A stretch of 64,000 bases of DNA from Tistrella mobilis (GTDB lineage: Bacteria; Pseudomonadota; Alphaproteobacteria; Tistrellales; Tistrellaceae): positions 44,747-108,746 of the forward strand of contig NZ_JBBIAB010000017.1 of assembly GCF_039634785.1 (NCBI RefSeq), written 5' to 3'. Shown piece after piece: positions 1 to 10,304 of the stretch (position 1 is its first letter; each line of letters begins with the position of its first letter). A model generated the notes under the pieces. The model was given only the letters and a program-made list of their open reading frames with translations, was not told the DNA's origin and did not search any database. Made by a program: the position numbers and the translations under genes.

Positions 1-365
1 TTCGCCTTGCGGGCGGTGAGCACCGCGGTGTCGCTGGCCAGCATCTCGATCTCGGCCTTGTCGGCCGCCAGCTTGCGGATGCGCGGTTCTGCCGCGGGAA
101 TGTCGGAAATGCAGGTCACGGTCAGGCTGGACCGGCCGTCATCGGGGTAGTCGGCGGTGAAGACCTCCTGATAGGGCCGGTCTTCCGCCGCTTGCGACAG
201 CGGCTCTCCGTTGGCCGCCCGGAACCGGCAGTTTTCGGGGATCCCGGCCAGAACCAGCCGCTGCCGGACCGCCGCCACAGTATCCCCCAGCTTGAGGTCG
301 ATATCGACCTCGCGGCTGGACACCGGATCGCCGTTCAGGTCGACCCATTTGACGATGCACAGCAT
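1..365 (-). CDS. hypothetical protein, C-terminus cut by window edge
   Basis: An open frame runs from an ATG at 363-365 leftwards off the window edge, so about 121 residues of the N-terminal part are visible. An AAGGAG ribosome binding site lies 7 nt upstream of the ATG, which fixes the start. The visible protein begins MLCIVKWVDLNGDPVSSREV, is acidic, has no signal peptide or membrane segment, and ends in a charged helical stretch rich in Ala, Lys and Glu. I do not recognise the family. The strand-hairpin-helix pattern of the first 60 residues could be a beta-grasp (ubiquitin-like) fold, but this is only an impression. It is followed upstream by an AT-rich promoter-like stretch around 395-420. 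Confidence 0.6.
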   Translation of the reverse strand, partial: MLCIVKWVDLNGDPVSSREVDIDLKLGDTVAAVRQRLVLAGIPENCRFRAANGEPLSQAAEDRPYQEVFTADYPDDGRSSLTVTCISDIPAAEPRIRKLAADKAEIEMLASDTAVLTARKA

Positions 366-1185
366 GGCGTGCTCCTTCGGCCCCATAGCCAATCGTGTTA
401 TCATATATGAACATGATAGGATGTGGCCGGGTGCTGTCCATCGCTATATGCAGCAGTCTCCGTGAATTTTTTACCTGTAACGATCCCGCCTTGTCAGGCA
501 GGGTACGGCGGTCGTCCTATGGCACCGCTCCGGCCCCGGTTCTGTTCGGGCTTGGGAACATGACTACCCGCGCCGGGGTACGGATCCCCCCGACTGCGTG
601 CCTCCGCACCCACGAGATCGGCGCTGGCGACAGGACTGGGCCGTCCGCGAGGATCAAAAAACCCGACCAACCTTTTGATAATGAGATCATCATGTAATTC
701 CCGTGGCGTGTAACCGCGACGAAAACGACGTCTCAGCTTTTCTGATTGTCGGAAAAGACCAACCCATTGAAACTTTTAATTTAGCCTTGAAAGCGAACCT
801 GCTCAAGATCCTCGTCGAAGAGATTGAGAACGCAGTGGTTAATCGGCATTTGTAGGTAGACAGGCCTTCTGCTGCGGGAGTCGATCGCACGAATAACAAG
901 CGTCAATCGAGAATATACAATAGGCTGATTTTTTGCCATCAAAATTTCTAGAAATATTTTCTAGACTTTAATATATTATTCTATTTTCATTCCGGCGCCC
1001 CAGAATAAATCACATCCCGACATCGAATTTCTGAAAAATCTCCTGTAAAAAAATACTTAAATAAATTACCATTTTTATTAATTTTATTTCTAACAATTCC
1101 GCGACAATCGACGCCATCCGTGACGGATATTGCAAATCCTATGACGCCATAGAATAAGTGAGGCTGAATGCGACACCAGTGCTCC
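366..1185. other. gene-poor, partly AT-rich intergenic region
   Basis: No convincing intact gene is seen in these 820 bp. The left 300 bp are GC-rich. From about 690 to 1180 the base composition drops sharply to AT-rich, unlike everything around it, with runs such as TTTCTAGAAATATTTTCTAG near 945-964 (a direct repeat of TTTCTAGA). A short open frame at 703-855 is listed separately. The composition suggests remnant or recently acquired DNA lying just downstream of pstB, where phoU often sits in other genomes. Confidence 0.6.
703..855 (+). pseudogene. possible gene remnant, 50 codons, AT-rich codon use
   Basis: A frame opening with GTG at 703 and stopping with TAG at 853 encodes a peptide ending in ALKANLLKILVEEIENAVVN plus RHL. 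Its amphipathic helix pattern and Lys/Asn/Ile-rich composition look protein-like, but stops lie just upstream (TAA TGA), there is no clear ribosome binding site, and the codons (AAA, AAT, TTT, TTA) differ from the neighbours. It may be the 3' end of a decayed foreign gene, or chance. Confidence 0.2.
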
Positions 1186-1985
<800 letters not shown>

Positions 1986-1989
<4 letters not shown>

Positions 1990-2885
1990 TTGCGGCCTCG
2001 GGCAGAGATCAGGCGGGCGGTGATGGAGAGCAGCAGCACGCCGGCTGCAATGAGCAGCGCGCCCGCCCAGGCGAGATCCTGCCAGTCGCGATAGGGGCTC
2101 ATCGCGAACTGGAAGATCACCACCGGCAGGCTGGGGGTGGGACCGGTGAGGTCCCAGGCGTAGAACTGGTTGTTGAGCGCGGTGAACAGCAGCGGCGCGG
2201 TCTCGCCCGCAATGCGGGCGATGGCGAGCAGAACGCCGGTCAGGATGCCGCCGGCCGCCGCGCGCCAGGTGACGCCGGCAATCATCCGCCAGCGCGGCAT
2301 GCCGAGGGCGACCGCCGCTTCGCGCAGCTGATCGGGCACCAGCGCCAGCATGTCTTCGGTGGTGCGCACGATCACCGGCACCGCGATCAGCGCCAGGGCC
2401 ACCGCCCCCGCCCAACCCGAGAAATGGCCGAGCGGCACCACCAGCAGCACATAGACCGTCAGCCCGACGATGATCGAGGGCGCGCTCAACAGCGTGTCGG
2501 CGAACAGGCGCACCAGGCCGGCGGCCCGGCTGTCGCGGCCGTATTCGGCAAGCCATGTGCCCGTCAGCACCCCCACCGGGGTTGCGACCGCAATCGCCGC
2601 CGCGGTCATCGACAGGCTGCCCAGAATGGCGTTGAGCAGCCCGCCCCTGCTGCCCGGCGGCGGGGTCGCGCGGGTGAAGACATCGAGCGAGAGGGCGCCC
2701 GCACCACGGATCACCAGCTCCCACAGGATCAACGCCAGCACCAGAAGGGCGGCCAGCGCCGCGGCGGTGCACAGCCCCGTCATCACCAGATTGACCAGCC
2801 GACGCCGGCGCAGCCGTGCGGGCGAAACCGGGATGGTGCCCCCCCTCATCGCCCCCTCCCCCCTCATCGCCCCCTCCTCCCTCAT
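1986..2885 (-). CDS. pstA: phosphate ABC transporter permease PstA
   Basis: A 299-residue inner-membrane permease with about six hydrophobic segments and the permease EAA-type loop ([20 protein letters not shown] around residues 188-207). It pairs with PstC to form the phosphate channel. The N-terminus carries a short repeated [16 protein letters not shown] segment, encoded by a small tandem repeat near 2845-2885, so translation may instead begin at the second or third Met. It overlaps pstC by 4 bp (ATGA at 2882-2885) and pstB by 4 bp. Confidence 0.94.
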
Positions 2886-3892
2886 CGACCCGCCCTCCCC
2901 GTGCGGTTCAGCAGCGTGCGGGCGCCGAGCAGCACCACGAAGGTGACCACGAACAGGATCAGCCCCAGCGCCGTCAACGCCGAGACATAGACATCGCCCG
3001 AGGCTTCGGTGAATTCATTGGCGAGCGTCGCCGAGATGGTGGTGCCGGGCTGAAGCAGAGAGGCATGGATGCGATGGGCATTGCCGATGACGAAGGTGAC
3101 GGCCATCGTCTCGCCCAGCGCACGGCCGAGGCCGAGCATCACGCCGCCGATCAGCCCGCGCCGGGCATGGGGGATCAGCACGCGGCGCGATACCTCCCAG
3201 GTGGTGGCGCCGACGCCATAGGCGGCCTCGCGCAGCACCGGCGGCACCTCTGCCAGCACCTGGCGGGCGACCGAGGTGATGAAGGGCAGCACCATCACCC
3301 CCAGGATCAGCCCGGCGGTGAGCACGCCGATGCCGAAAGGCGGCCCCTGGAACAGCGCGCCCAGAAGCGGCAGCGGCCCCAGCGTACCGATCAACGCCGG
3401 ATAGACCGTGGAGGCCAGCACCGGCGCCAGCACGAACAGCCCCCACATGCCGTAGATGATGCTGGGAATGGCGGCCAGCAATTCCACCGCCACCGCCAGC
3501 GGCGCGCGCAGCCGGTGGGGGCAGAGTTCATTCAGGAAGATGGCGATGCCGAGCGCCGCCGGCACCGCCAGGACCATGGCGATGGCCGCCGTGATCAGCG
3601 TGCCCGCCACCGGCGCCACCGCGCCATAGACATCGGTCACCGGGTTCCAGGCCTGGGTGACCAGAAACCCCGCCCCCATCCGATCGGCCACCGGCAGGGC
3701 GCCGATCACCAGCACCACCAGCATGGCGGCAAGTGCGGCCACCACCATCAGGGCCGCAACCCCGGTCAGCCGCCGGAACGGCCCGTCCCAGCCCAGCCCC
3801 GCCGGCAGGGCGCTGAGGTGCAGCGGCCGGGCCACCGGATGGGCAGAAACGATGTCCGGCTCCGGCGCAAGGCCGGCCTCTTCGACGCTCAT
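2882..3892 (-). CDS. pstC: phosphate ABC transporter permease PstC
   Basis: A 336-residue permease with a hydrophilic N-terminal tail of about 45 residues and then six or more membrane segments. The PstC-type loop [20 protein letters not shown] is visible near residues 215-235, and the region [18 protein letters not shown] is typical of PstC. It sits between pstS and pstA in the usual pstSCAB order. The gap to pstS is 87 bp, whereas pstC-pstA-pstB overlap by 4 bp each, so pstCAB is a tightly coupled unit. Confidence 0.94.
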   Translation of the reverse strand: MSVEEAGLAPEPDIVSAHPVARPLHLSALPAGLGWDGPFRRLTGVAALMVVAALAAMLVVLVIGALPVADRMGAGFLVTQAWNPVTDVYGAVAPVAGTLITAAIAMVLAVPAALGIAIFLNELCPHRLRAPLAVAVELLAAIPSIIYGMWGLFVLAPVLASTVYPALIGTLGPLPLLGALFQGPPFGIGVLTAGLILGVMVLPFITSVARQVLAEVPPVLREAAYGVGATTWEVSRRVLIPHARRGLIGGVMLGLGRALGETMAVTFVIGNAHRIHASLLQPGTTISATLANEFTEASGDVYVSALTALGLILFVVTFVVLLGARTLLNRTGRAGR

Positions 3893-3979
3893 GAAACCTC
3901 GCAGGGCCGCCGCCGGCCAGGGGATGCCCCCCGCCGCCGGCGGCCGGACGACAGACGCAATGCACAGACGACGCCGGGA

Positions 3980-5029
3980 TCAGTAGACGGGTTTGCCGTC
4001 CTTGCCCTTGATGCTGTCGGCCCAGGTCTTTTCGACCATCTGCACCACCGCCTGCGGCATCGGCACATAGTCGAGCTTCTCCGCCGCTTTGCCGCCATGG
4101 GCATAGCTCCAGGCGAAGAATTTGAGCGCGGCGGCCGCGCGGGCCGGCTGGTCCGCCTGGCTGTGCATCAGGATGAAGCTGGCACCGGTGATCGGCCAGC
4201 TGTCCCGGCCCGGCTGATCGGTCAGAACCAGGTGATAGCCTTCGGCATGGGCCCAGTCGGCATTGGCGGCAGCACTCTGGAAGGTCTTGCTTTCCGGGGC
4301 GACCACGGCGCCGTCGTGGTTCTTCATCTTCAGCCAGGCCAGCTTGTTCTGAAGCGCATAGGCGTATTCGACATAGCCGATCGAACCCGGGGTCTGGCCG
4401 GTGAAGTTGGCCACACCCTCATTGCCCTTGCCGCCCAGACCGGTCGGCCATTCGACCGCGGTGCTGGCGCCGATATCCTTTTTCCAGTCGGCGCTGACCG
4501 AGGAAAGATAGGTGGTGAACAGGAAAGTGGTGCCCGATCCGTCGGAGCGATGGACCACGGCGATCGCCTGATCGGGCAGTTTGACGCCGGGGTTCAGGGC
4601 CACCAGCGCCGGATCGTTCCACCTGGTGATCTTGCCCATATAGATCGCGGCAAGCGTCGGCCCGTCGATCTCCAGCGCACCGGCGGCGATGCCCGGGATG
4701 TTGACCACCGGCACCACGCCACCCATGACCATCGGCCACTGAACAAGGCCGGCCGCCTTCAGATCGGCGGCTTCAAGCGGCATGTCCGAGGCGCCGAAAT
4801 CGACGGTATGCGCCTTGATCTGCTTGATGCCGCCACCGGAGCCGATGGACTGGTAGTTCAAAGACACGCCGGTTTCGGCCTTATAGGCCTCGGCCCATTT
4901 CGCATAGACCGGGTAGGGGAAGGTCGCACCGGCACCGGTGATCTCGTCGGCGGCCTGGGCGGTGCCGATGCTCAGGCCGAGCATCAACAGTCCTCCGGCA
5001 ACAGCCGGAAGGCGACGAAGGACGGACAT
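3980..5029 (-). CDS. pstS: periplasmic phosphate-binding protein PstS
   Basis: A 349-residue secreted binding protein. The chosen start (MSVLRRLPAVAGGLLMLG) gives a Sec signal peptide ending in GTAQAADE. The mature protein opens with ITGAGATFPYPVYAKWAEAY, the PstS hallmark, followed by IGSGGGIKQI, DFGASDMPL and HRSDGSGTTF, all phosphate-contact regions of the family. It is the first gene of pstSCAB. An in-frame extension to 5179 exists but would bury the signal peptide, so I reject it. A GGAG lies about 11 nt upstream of the start, and a perfect short dyad sits further upstream at 5173-5187. Confidence 0.95.
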   Translation of the reverse strand: MSVLRRLPAVAGGLLMLGLSIGTAQAADEITGAGATFPYPVYAKWAEAYKAETGVSLNYQSIGSGGGIKQIKAHTVDFGASDMPLEAADLKAAGLVQWPMVMGGVVPVVNIPGIAAGALEIDGPTLAAIYMGKITRWNDPALVALNPGVKLPDQAIAVVHRSDGSGTTFLFTTYLSSVSADWKKDIGASTAVEWPTGLGGKGNEGVANFTGQTPGSIGYVEYAYALQNKLAWLKMKNHDGAVVAPESKTFQSAAANADWAHAEGYHLVLTDQPGRDSWPITGASFILMHSQADQPARAAAALKFFAWSYAHGGKAAEKLDYVPMPQAVVQMVEKTWADSIKGKDGKPVY

Positions 5030-5172
5030 ATGCCAACATCTCCAGCGGGATATGGATCGGAAGCGCCGCGGCGAGGGCACTATAGGCCCGCGTCTTCCGC
5101 CTCTGCATCCCGATTCCAAGTCGACCGGCCATAATTCATCAAACTGACACATATCGACTTGACGTCTACGAT

Positions 5173-5187
5173 TGCCCATTTTGGGCA
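5173..5187. promoter_or_regulatory. short perfect dyad upstream of pstS
   Basis: TGCCCA-TTT-TGGGCA is a perfect inverted repeat of 6 bp arms about 145 bp upstream of the pstS start, in the AT-richer part of the pstS leader. It could be a dimeric regulator site. I could not identify a clear Pho box (two CTGTCA-like repeats 11 bp apart) in the same region. Confidence 0.3.
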
Positions 5188-5258
5188 GTCTTCAGACATA
5201 CTCATTCTTGTCTGGTTCTTATGGCCGCTGCTCTTGTAACGATGCGGCGGCCGTCATG

Positions 5259-5292
5259 AAAAAACGGCCGCTTCCGAAACGGAAACGGCCGT
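5259..5292 (-). terminator. intrinsic terminator of the phosphonate operon
   Basis: Read on the minus strand, a 7-bp GC stem (ACGGCCG/CGGCCGT), one mismatch, a 5-bp TTCCG/CGGAA stem and a 3-nt loop are followed at once by six T residues (5259-5264 on the plus strand as A). This is a textbook rho-independent terminator. It lies 87 bp beyond the stop of the minus-strand gene ending at 5379 and upstream of pstS, so it separates the two operons. Confidence 0.85.
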
Positions 5293-5378
5293 CGGGCGGC
5301 AGATGACCCGGATGGTTTCGCTTGGCCGCCATGCCGTTGGACTGGCCAAGGGCCCCGGCATTTCAGCGGCGCGGCCGG

Positions 5379-6263
5379 TCAGCGCAGAAATGCCGCCTCG
5401 TCGCGCGCCACCTGATCCATGCCCTGCAGGCGGAAGATTTCACCGACCGGGGCGATGCCGCCCTCGACGCCCAGCGTGTCGCCATCGGCCATGATCCGGG
5501 CGAAGCTCTGCTGCATGGCGGCGACCGCGGCCCGGATCGCATGGTTGCCATAGATCACCAGGCCGACCCGGCCGCTTGCCGCGGCGCGCGCCATGGTCAT
5601 CTGCGGATAGGCGGTGGGCACGATGACGATGGGGATGCCGCCATCCCAGGCGGCGATGAAGCCTTCGATCTCGTCGGGCCCGGGCGATTTCGAATGGACC
5701 AGCAGCAGATCCGCCCCGGCGGCGGCATAGGCCCGGCCGCGTTCCAGCGCCGCATCCGGCCCGGCGCCGGCAATCAGCGCCTCGGTCCGGGCGATGATCA
5801 GGAAATCCGGGTCGTTCCGGGCGTGGCGGGCGGCCTCGATCTTGCCCTGAAACTCGGCGATCCTGAGCAGGTCCTGGCGCCCGCCCTCGACCAGCGAGGT
5901 GACCTTGGGAAAGACCTTGTCCTCGATCACCACCGCGGCGGCCCCCGCCGCCTCGTAGCTGCGCACGGCATGCAGGACGTTGAGGGCATTGCCGAAACCG
6001 GTGTCGATATCGGCCACCACCGGCAGGCGGGTGCGGGCCGCCATCGCGCGTACGACCTCCAGATGCTCGGCCATCGAAACCAGGCTGATATCGGGCAGGC
6101 CGAGCGCCGCCGAGATTTCGAAACCGCTGGCCCAGACGCCGTCGAAACCGGCCTCTTCCACCAGCCGTGCCGAAAGCGGGTTGTGGGCGGCCATGATGCG
6201 GGCGGGCATGGTGTGGGCGCCGCCGCAGACGCGATCGCGGAAGGCTCGTCGGGTCGATGTCAT
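5379..6263 (-). CDS. pphA: phosphonopyruvate hydrolase-like protein (PEP mutase/isocitrate lyase superfamily)
   Basis: A 294-residue TIM-barrel enzyme of the PEP mutase/isocitrate lyase superfamily, expected to cleave the C-P bond of phosphonopyruvate to give pyruvate and phosphate. Visible family features are WASGFEISA (45-53), the Mg-binding DIDTG (D85, D87), E114, and the gating loop IEDKVFPKVTSL with K120. Residue 122 is Thr. From memory, PEP mutases have Asn there (FPKTNSL) and the Variovorax hydrolase has Thr; the motifs VPTAYPQ and IYGNHAIRA near the C-terminus also recall that hydrolase. The start at 6263 follows a purine-rich AAGAAAGAAG. It is the last gene of an operon with an aminotransferase and a phosphonate-type importer. 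PEP mutase or another C-C lyase remains possible. Confidence 0.75.
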   Translation of the reverse strand: MTSTRRAFRDRVCGGAHTMPARIMAAHNPLSARLVEEAGFDGVWASGFEISAALGLPDISLVSMAEHLEVVRAMAARTRLPVVADIDTGFGNALNVLHAVRSYEAAGAAAVVIEDKVFPKVTSLVEGGRQDLLRIAEFQGKIEAARHARNDPDFLIIARTEALIAGAGPDAALERGRAYAAAGADLLLVHSKSPGPDEIEGFIAAWDGGIPIVIVPTAYPQMTMARAAASGRVGLVIYGNHAIRAAVAAMQQSFARIMADGDTLGVEGGIAPVGEIFRLQGMDQVARDEAAFLR

Positions 6264-6306
6264 CGATCTTCTTTCTTGAGAAGGAGAAGGAGAAGGAAGT
6301 GCAGGC

Positions 6307-7509
6307 TCAGGACAGGCGGGCGATCGCCGCCGCCATGGCCCGCGCAGCGCGGAGAAGGGTCTCGTCGGCGGCGGCATAGCTGATGCGCAGATGGCCGGGT
6401 GCCAGGAAACCGCTGCCGGGCACCAGCGCCACGCCTGCCTCGTCCAGCAGATACAGCGCCAGATCGCCGTCGGTGCCGATCACCCGGCCCACCGGCGTCG
6501 TCCGGCCGATCAGGGCGGTGCAGTCGACGAACAGATAAAAAGCGCCCTGGGGCAGATGGAAGGACAGGCCCGGGATCGCGGCGATCTCGCGGCAGAGCAG
6601 ATCCCGGCGGCGGCGGAAGGCGCTGCGGAAGCCCTCGATCACCGCCGGATCGCCGTCGAGCGCGGCGATGGCGGCATATTGCGCGATCGAACAGGTGTGC
6701 GAGGTGGACTGACCCTGGATGGTGTTCATCGCGCGGATCAGCTCAACCGGGCCGGCGCCATAGCCGACCCGCCAGCCGGTCATGGCATGGGATTTCGAGA
6801 CGCCGTTGACGGTGAGCGTGCGGCCCGCCAGATCCGGGGCGACGGCGGCCATGGTCGCAAAGGCGGTCTCGCCATAGACCAGATGTTCGTAGATGTCGTC
6901 GGAGAGCACCATGACCTGCGGGGCCTCGCGCAGCACCGCCGCCAGCGCCGCCAGATCCTCGGCCCCCGCCACCGCCCCGGTCGGGTTGGCGGGCGAATTG
7001 AGCATCAGCCAGCGGGTGCGCGGGGTCAACGCCGCGCGCAGCGCCTCGGGCCGCAGCCGGTAGCCGTCGGCGGCGGTGGTCGCGACCGGCACCGGCACGC
7101 CGCCGGCCAGTTTGATCATTTCGGGGTACGACACCCAGCAGGGGGTGGCGAAGACCACCTCGTCGCCCGGATCGAGCGTCGCCATCAGCGCGTTGAACAG
7201 CACCTGCTTGGCGCCGCACCCCACCGTCACCTGGTCGGGGGTGAAATCAAGGCCGTTCTCGCGGGCGAATTTGGCGGCGATCGCCTGACGCAGCGGGAGG
7301 ATGCCGGCGACCGCGGTATAGGTGGTCCGACCTTCGGCGATGGCGCGCACCGCCGCCTCGCACACCGCCGCGGGGGTGGGAAAATCGGGCTCGCCCTGGC
7401 TGAGCGCCACGACGTCGCGGCCACGGGCGCGCAGATCCGCGGCCATCTGGGTCATCGCCTTGGTGGCGGACGGCGCCACCTGTCTCATGCGGGCGGAAAG
7501 CGTGATCAT
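6307..7509 (-). CDS. class I/II PLP aminotransferase, probable phosphonoalanine or aspartate aminotransferase
   Basis: A 400-residue fold-type I aminotransferase of the aspartate aminotransferase Ib group: SQGEPDFPTP near residue 37, the NSPANPTGAV cofactor-contact motif, LSDDIYEHLVY, the Schiff-base lysine in VNGVSKSHAMTGWRVGY, and LRISYA near the end with the carboxylate-binding Arg. Next to a phosphonopyruvate hydrolase-like gene (43 bp downstream) and a phosphonate importer, its likely role is transamination of phosphonoalanine to phosphonopyruvate, as in the palAB pathway of Variovorax. That substrate is inference from context; ordinary aspartate aminotransferase activity cannot be excluded. 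Confidence 0.8.
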   Translation of the reverse strand: MITLSARMRQVAPSATKAMTQMAADLRARGRDVVALSQGEPDFPTPAAVCEAAVRAIAEGRTTYTAVAGILPLRQAIAAKFARENGLDFTPDQVTVGCGAKQVLFNALMATLDPGDEVVFATPCWVSYPEMIKLAGGVPVPVATTAADGYRLRPEALRAALTPRTRWLMLNSPANPTGAVAGAEDLAALAAVLREAPQVMVLSDDIYEHLVYGETAFATMAAVAPDLAGRTLTVNGVSKSHAMTGWRVGYGAGPVELIRAMNTIQGQSTSHTCSIAQYAAIAALDGDPAVIEGFRSAFRRRRDLLCREIAAIPGLSFHLPQGAFYLFVDCTALIGRTTPVGRVIGTDGDLALYLLDEAGVALVPGSGFLAPGHLRISYAAADETLLRAARAMAAAIARLS

Positions 7510-7601
7510 TGTGTCGGAAACATCCCGGCGTGGAGCAGAGGGGGAATGGATGGGAGTGGCCGCCGCGGCGGAGAACGCCGCGGCGGGGCAGCGGTGTCGG
7601 G

Positions 7602-8600
7602 TCAGCGGGCGGCCGCCGTGACCTCCTGCCAGATCGCCAGCACCCGGTCGCGGTCGCGGGCGGCCGCATCCTGGTCGACCGCGATCACCTTCAGATCCGC
7701 CAGCCGCGGCAGGCCGGCGATGGCGGTGACATCGACCCGGTCATTGGCCGGCCGGCGCCAGGTGGCGGCGAAGATCGCCGCCTGGGCGGCATCGGAGGCC
7801 ATGATGTCGAGCAGGCGCTGCGCCGCCTGCGGATGCGGCGCGCCCTTCACCACCGCCATGCCTTCCGGCGACAGGAAGGTGCCCTCCGCCGGATAGACCA
7901 GACGGATCTCGCGCTGGCCGCCGGCGACATAGGCCTCGGCGGAATATTCCATGGTGATGCCGGCGGCGAACTCGCCGGCCGCCACGCTTTTGTAGACATT
8001 GGACGAGCTGCCGGTGACCACGACATTGCGGGCGAGCTTCTCCAGCCCCTCGCGGCCGAAGAGCTGATACAGGCCGTAGATCTGGGCATAGGCCGAGGAG
8101 GAATTGGCCGGGTCGCCGATCACCACCTGGCCCTTCCAGGCCGGATCGAACAGATCCGCCCAGCCCGCGGGCATCGGCCGGCCGTCGAGGCGGCGGTCAT
8201 TGACCATCAGCACCATCACGTGGACATTGGCGCCGGTCCAGAGCCCGTCGGGACCGACCATGTCGGCGGGCAGTTCCACCTTGGTGTGATAGGGCGCCAG
8301 CACCGCGCCATAGGCGGCGAGTGTCGGGAAACCGGCGCTCCAGAACAGATCGGCCCTGGGCGCGGCGGCCTCGGCTTCGATGCGCTTCAGCAGGGCGCCG
8401 GTGGCGCCGCGCACCACCTCCACCTCCAGATCGGGGGCGGCATCCCCCACCACCTTCAGCAGCGCATCGACCGCCGCGGAATTGTTGGAGGCATAGAGCA
8501 CCGCGGTCTCGGCCGCGGCCGGAAGGCTGGCGAAAGCCAGGCTGCCGATCAGGCCGGTGCCGGCCAGGATGAGGGTCTTGAGCAGGGAGGCGCGTGACAT
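7602..8600 (-). CDS. 2-aminoethylphosphonate/iron-type ABC transporter substrate-binding protein
   Basis: A 332-residue periplasmic binding protein of the Fe(III)/aminoethylphosphonate (cluster D, AfuA-like) family. The start at 8600 yields a signal peptide (MSRASLLKTLILAGTGLIGS to PAAAE), after which TAVLYASNNSAAVDALLK matches the family's N-terminal strand. LFWSAGFPTLAAY and GDPANSSSAYAQIY are ligand-lobe motifs. It lies 57 bp downstream of the permease and 92 bp upstream of the aminotransferase. The neighbouring phosphonopyruvate hydrolase-like enzyme points to a phosphonate rather than iron as ligand. Confidence 0.8.
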   Translation of the reverse strand: MSRASLLKTLILAGTGLIGSLAFASLPAAAETAVLYASNNSAAVDALLKVVGDAAPDLEVEVVRGATGALLKRIEAEAAAPRADLFWSAGFPTLAAYGAVLAPYHTKVELPADMVGPDGLWTGANVHVMVLMVNDRRLDGRPMPAGWADLFDPAWKGQVVIGDPANSSSAYAQIYGLYQLFGREGLEKLARNVVVTGSSSNVYKSVAAGEFAAGITMEYSAEAYVAGGQREIRLVYPAEGTFLSPEGMAVVKGAPHPQAAQRLLDIMASDAAQAAIFAATWRRPANDRVDVTAIAGLPRLADLKVIAVDQDAAARDRDRVLAIWQEVTAAAR

Positions 8601-8657
8601 GTCGGGTTTCCGTCGATGGGGTGGCGGATGGGGCGGGCCGCAGGGCACCAGGGACCA

Positions 8658-10301
8658 TCAGTCCGTGGCGAAGACGCGGATCCCGAAGATGCGGGTCGCG
8701 AGCCAGAGCGGCAGGAAGATGGAGAGGAGCAGGATCAGGCTGTAGGCCGAGGCCGGGCCCATATAGCCGCTGTCGATCTGCTGATAGATCTGGATCGGCA
8801 TGGTGGTGAGCCCGGGCGAGTAGAGCACGATGGTCGCGCTCAACTCCGACAGGGTGGTGACCCAGATGAAGACCGCCCCGCCGGCCATGGCCGGCCGGAG
8901 CAGCGGCAGCACGACCTTCAGGAAGCTCCGCCCCGGCGGCACGCCCAGGCTGATGGAGGCTTCCTCGATCGAATCGCGGATCTGGTAGACCGCCGCGGCG
9001 GTGGTGTTGACGGCATAGGGCATGCGCCGGATGAAATAGGCGATCGCCATGATGAGCCAGCCGCCGGTGAGCGCGAACCAGCCGCCATTCCAGGTGTTGA
9101 TCAGCGCGATGCCCAGCACCGTGCCCGAGACGGCGAGCGGCAGCAGGCCCAGATAGTCGAGCAGATGGGTGAGGCCCGAGCGCTTCTTGATCGACAGCCA
9201 GGCGAGCACCGTGCCGAACAGCACGCCCGCGATCGAGGCCAGGGTCGCAAGGCCGAAGGAGTTGCGCATCGCCTCGGCCCCGAACGAGGCGAGGCTGGCG
9301 AAATTGCCGAGCGAGAACCGCCCCCAATGCAGCACCGGGCCGATGCTGTGGGTGAAGGCGCCGATCGCCACCACCGCCACCGGCAGCAGCGACAGCAGCA
9401 CCATGGCGGCAAGCCCGCCGCCGACCAGCCGGGCAAGCGGCGCCGGCAGGTCGATCCGCACGGGCGCGCGCCCCGCCTCCATCTGATAACCGCGCCCCCG
9501 GGCCAGGCCCTTCTGCAGGATCAGGGCCAGCGCCACCAGGGCCACCAGCACCACCGACATGGTGGCCTGCATGGTGCCGCCGCCGCCGAATTCGCTGACG
9601 AAGGCATTATAGGCTGCCACCGACAGCACCGGCACCCGCGGGGCCACGATCACCGGCACGCCGAAATTGTCGACCGCGAGCGTGAAGACGATCAGCGCCG
9701 CGGTGGCGACGGGCGGCAGCAGCAGCCGCGCGGTCACCGTGCGCCAGACCCGGCCGGGGCCCGACCCCAGCACCGTCGCCGCCTCTTCCAGAGACCGGTC
9801 GATGCCGCGAAAGGCCGCCAGCACCAGCAGATAGACATAGCCGTAATGCTGCAGGACCATCACGAAGACCAGCCCGGTCCAGCCATAGAAGCCCGGCAGG
9901 GTGATACCGAAGCGATCATGGAGCAGATTGGTCACCAGCCCGTTATTGCCGAAGACCATCAGCCAGGACTGGGTGACGATGATGTCGGGCAGCACGAAGG
10001 TGGCGAGCGGCGCCAGGGCCAGCAGCCCGCGGCAGGGCAGGCGCAGCCGGGCGACGGCGAAGGCGAGCGGCAGGCCCAGCAGCAGGGCACCCAGCGCGGT
10101 CGCAATCCCCAGCGTCACGGTGTTGACCAGCGCATCGACCAGGGCCGGGGTGGCGAAGAAGCGCCGGTAGCCGTCCAGGCTCCAGCCCTCGGGCCCCTGC
10201 AGGCTGAGGGCGAAAAGCCGGAACAGCGGCACGGCGACGAAGGCCGCCAGCACCGCCAGGCAGGCGAATTTGGCGACGGTCCAGACCGGAAATCCGCGCA
10301 T
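8658..10301 (-). CDS. two-module ABC transporter permease, 2-aminoethylphosphonate/iron type
   Basis: A 547-residue permease in which two homologous six-helix modules are fused, the usual arrangement for FbpB-like and PhnU2-like permeases, so one polypeptide forms the whole channel. Each half has an EAA loop: LEEAATVLGSGPGRVWRTVTARLLLP in the first and IEEASISLGVPPGRSFLKVVLPLL in the second. It begins 3 bp after the stop of the ATPase gene, so the two are almost certainly co-translated. Confidence 0.85.
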   Translation of the reverse strand: MRGFPVWTVAKFACLAVLAAFVAVPLFRLFALSLQGPEGWSLDGYRRFFATPALVDALVNTVTLGIATALGALLLGLPLAFAVARLRLPCRGLLALAPLATFVLPDIIVTQSWLMVFGNNGLVTNLLHDRFGITLPGFYGWTGLVFVMVLQHYGYVYLLVLAAFRGIDRSLEEAATVLGSGPGRVWRTVTARLLLPPVATAALIVFTLAVDNFGVPVIVAPRVPVLSVAAYNAFVSEFGGGGTMQATMSVVLVALVALALILQKGLARGRGYQMEAGRAPVRIDLPAPLARLVGGGLAAMVLLSLLPVAVVAIGAFTHSIGPVLHWGRFSLGNFASLASFGAEAMRNSFGLATLASIAGVLFGTVLAWLSIKKRSGLTHLLDYLGLLPLAVSGTVLGIALINTWNGGWFALTGGWLIMAIAYFIRRMPYAVNTTAAAVYQIRDSIEEASISLGVPPGRSFLKVVLPLLRPAMAGGAVFIWVTTLSELSATIVLYSPGLTTMPIQIYQQIDSGYMGPASAYSLILLLSIFLPLWLATRIFGIRVFATD

Positions 10302-10304
10302 CGC

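Noticed and set aside
1990..2772. An N-terminal extension of PstB
   Set aside because: The frame is open upstream but reads as a shadow of pstA; the internal ATG overlapping the pstA stop by 4 bp gives a normal PstB length.
2816..5134. A 772-codon plus-strand open frame
   Set aside because: It is antisense to pstC and pstS, which are unmistakable; the translation is low-complexity.
5030..5220. A Pho box upstream of pstS
   Set aside because: GTGTCAG and CGTCAAG are present but spaced about 15 bp instead of 11, so they do not form a convincing PhoB site.
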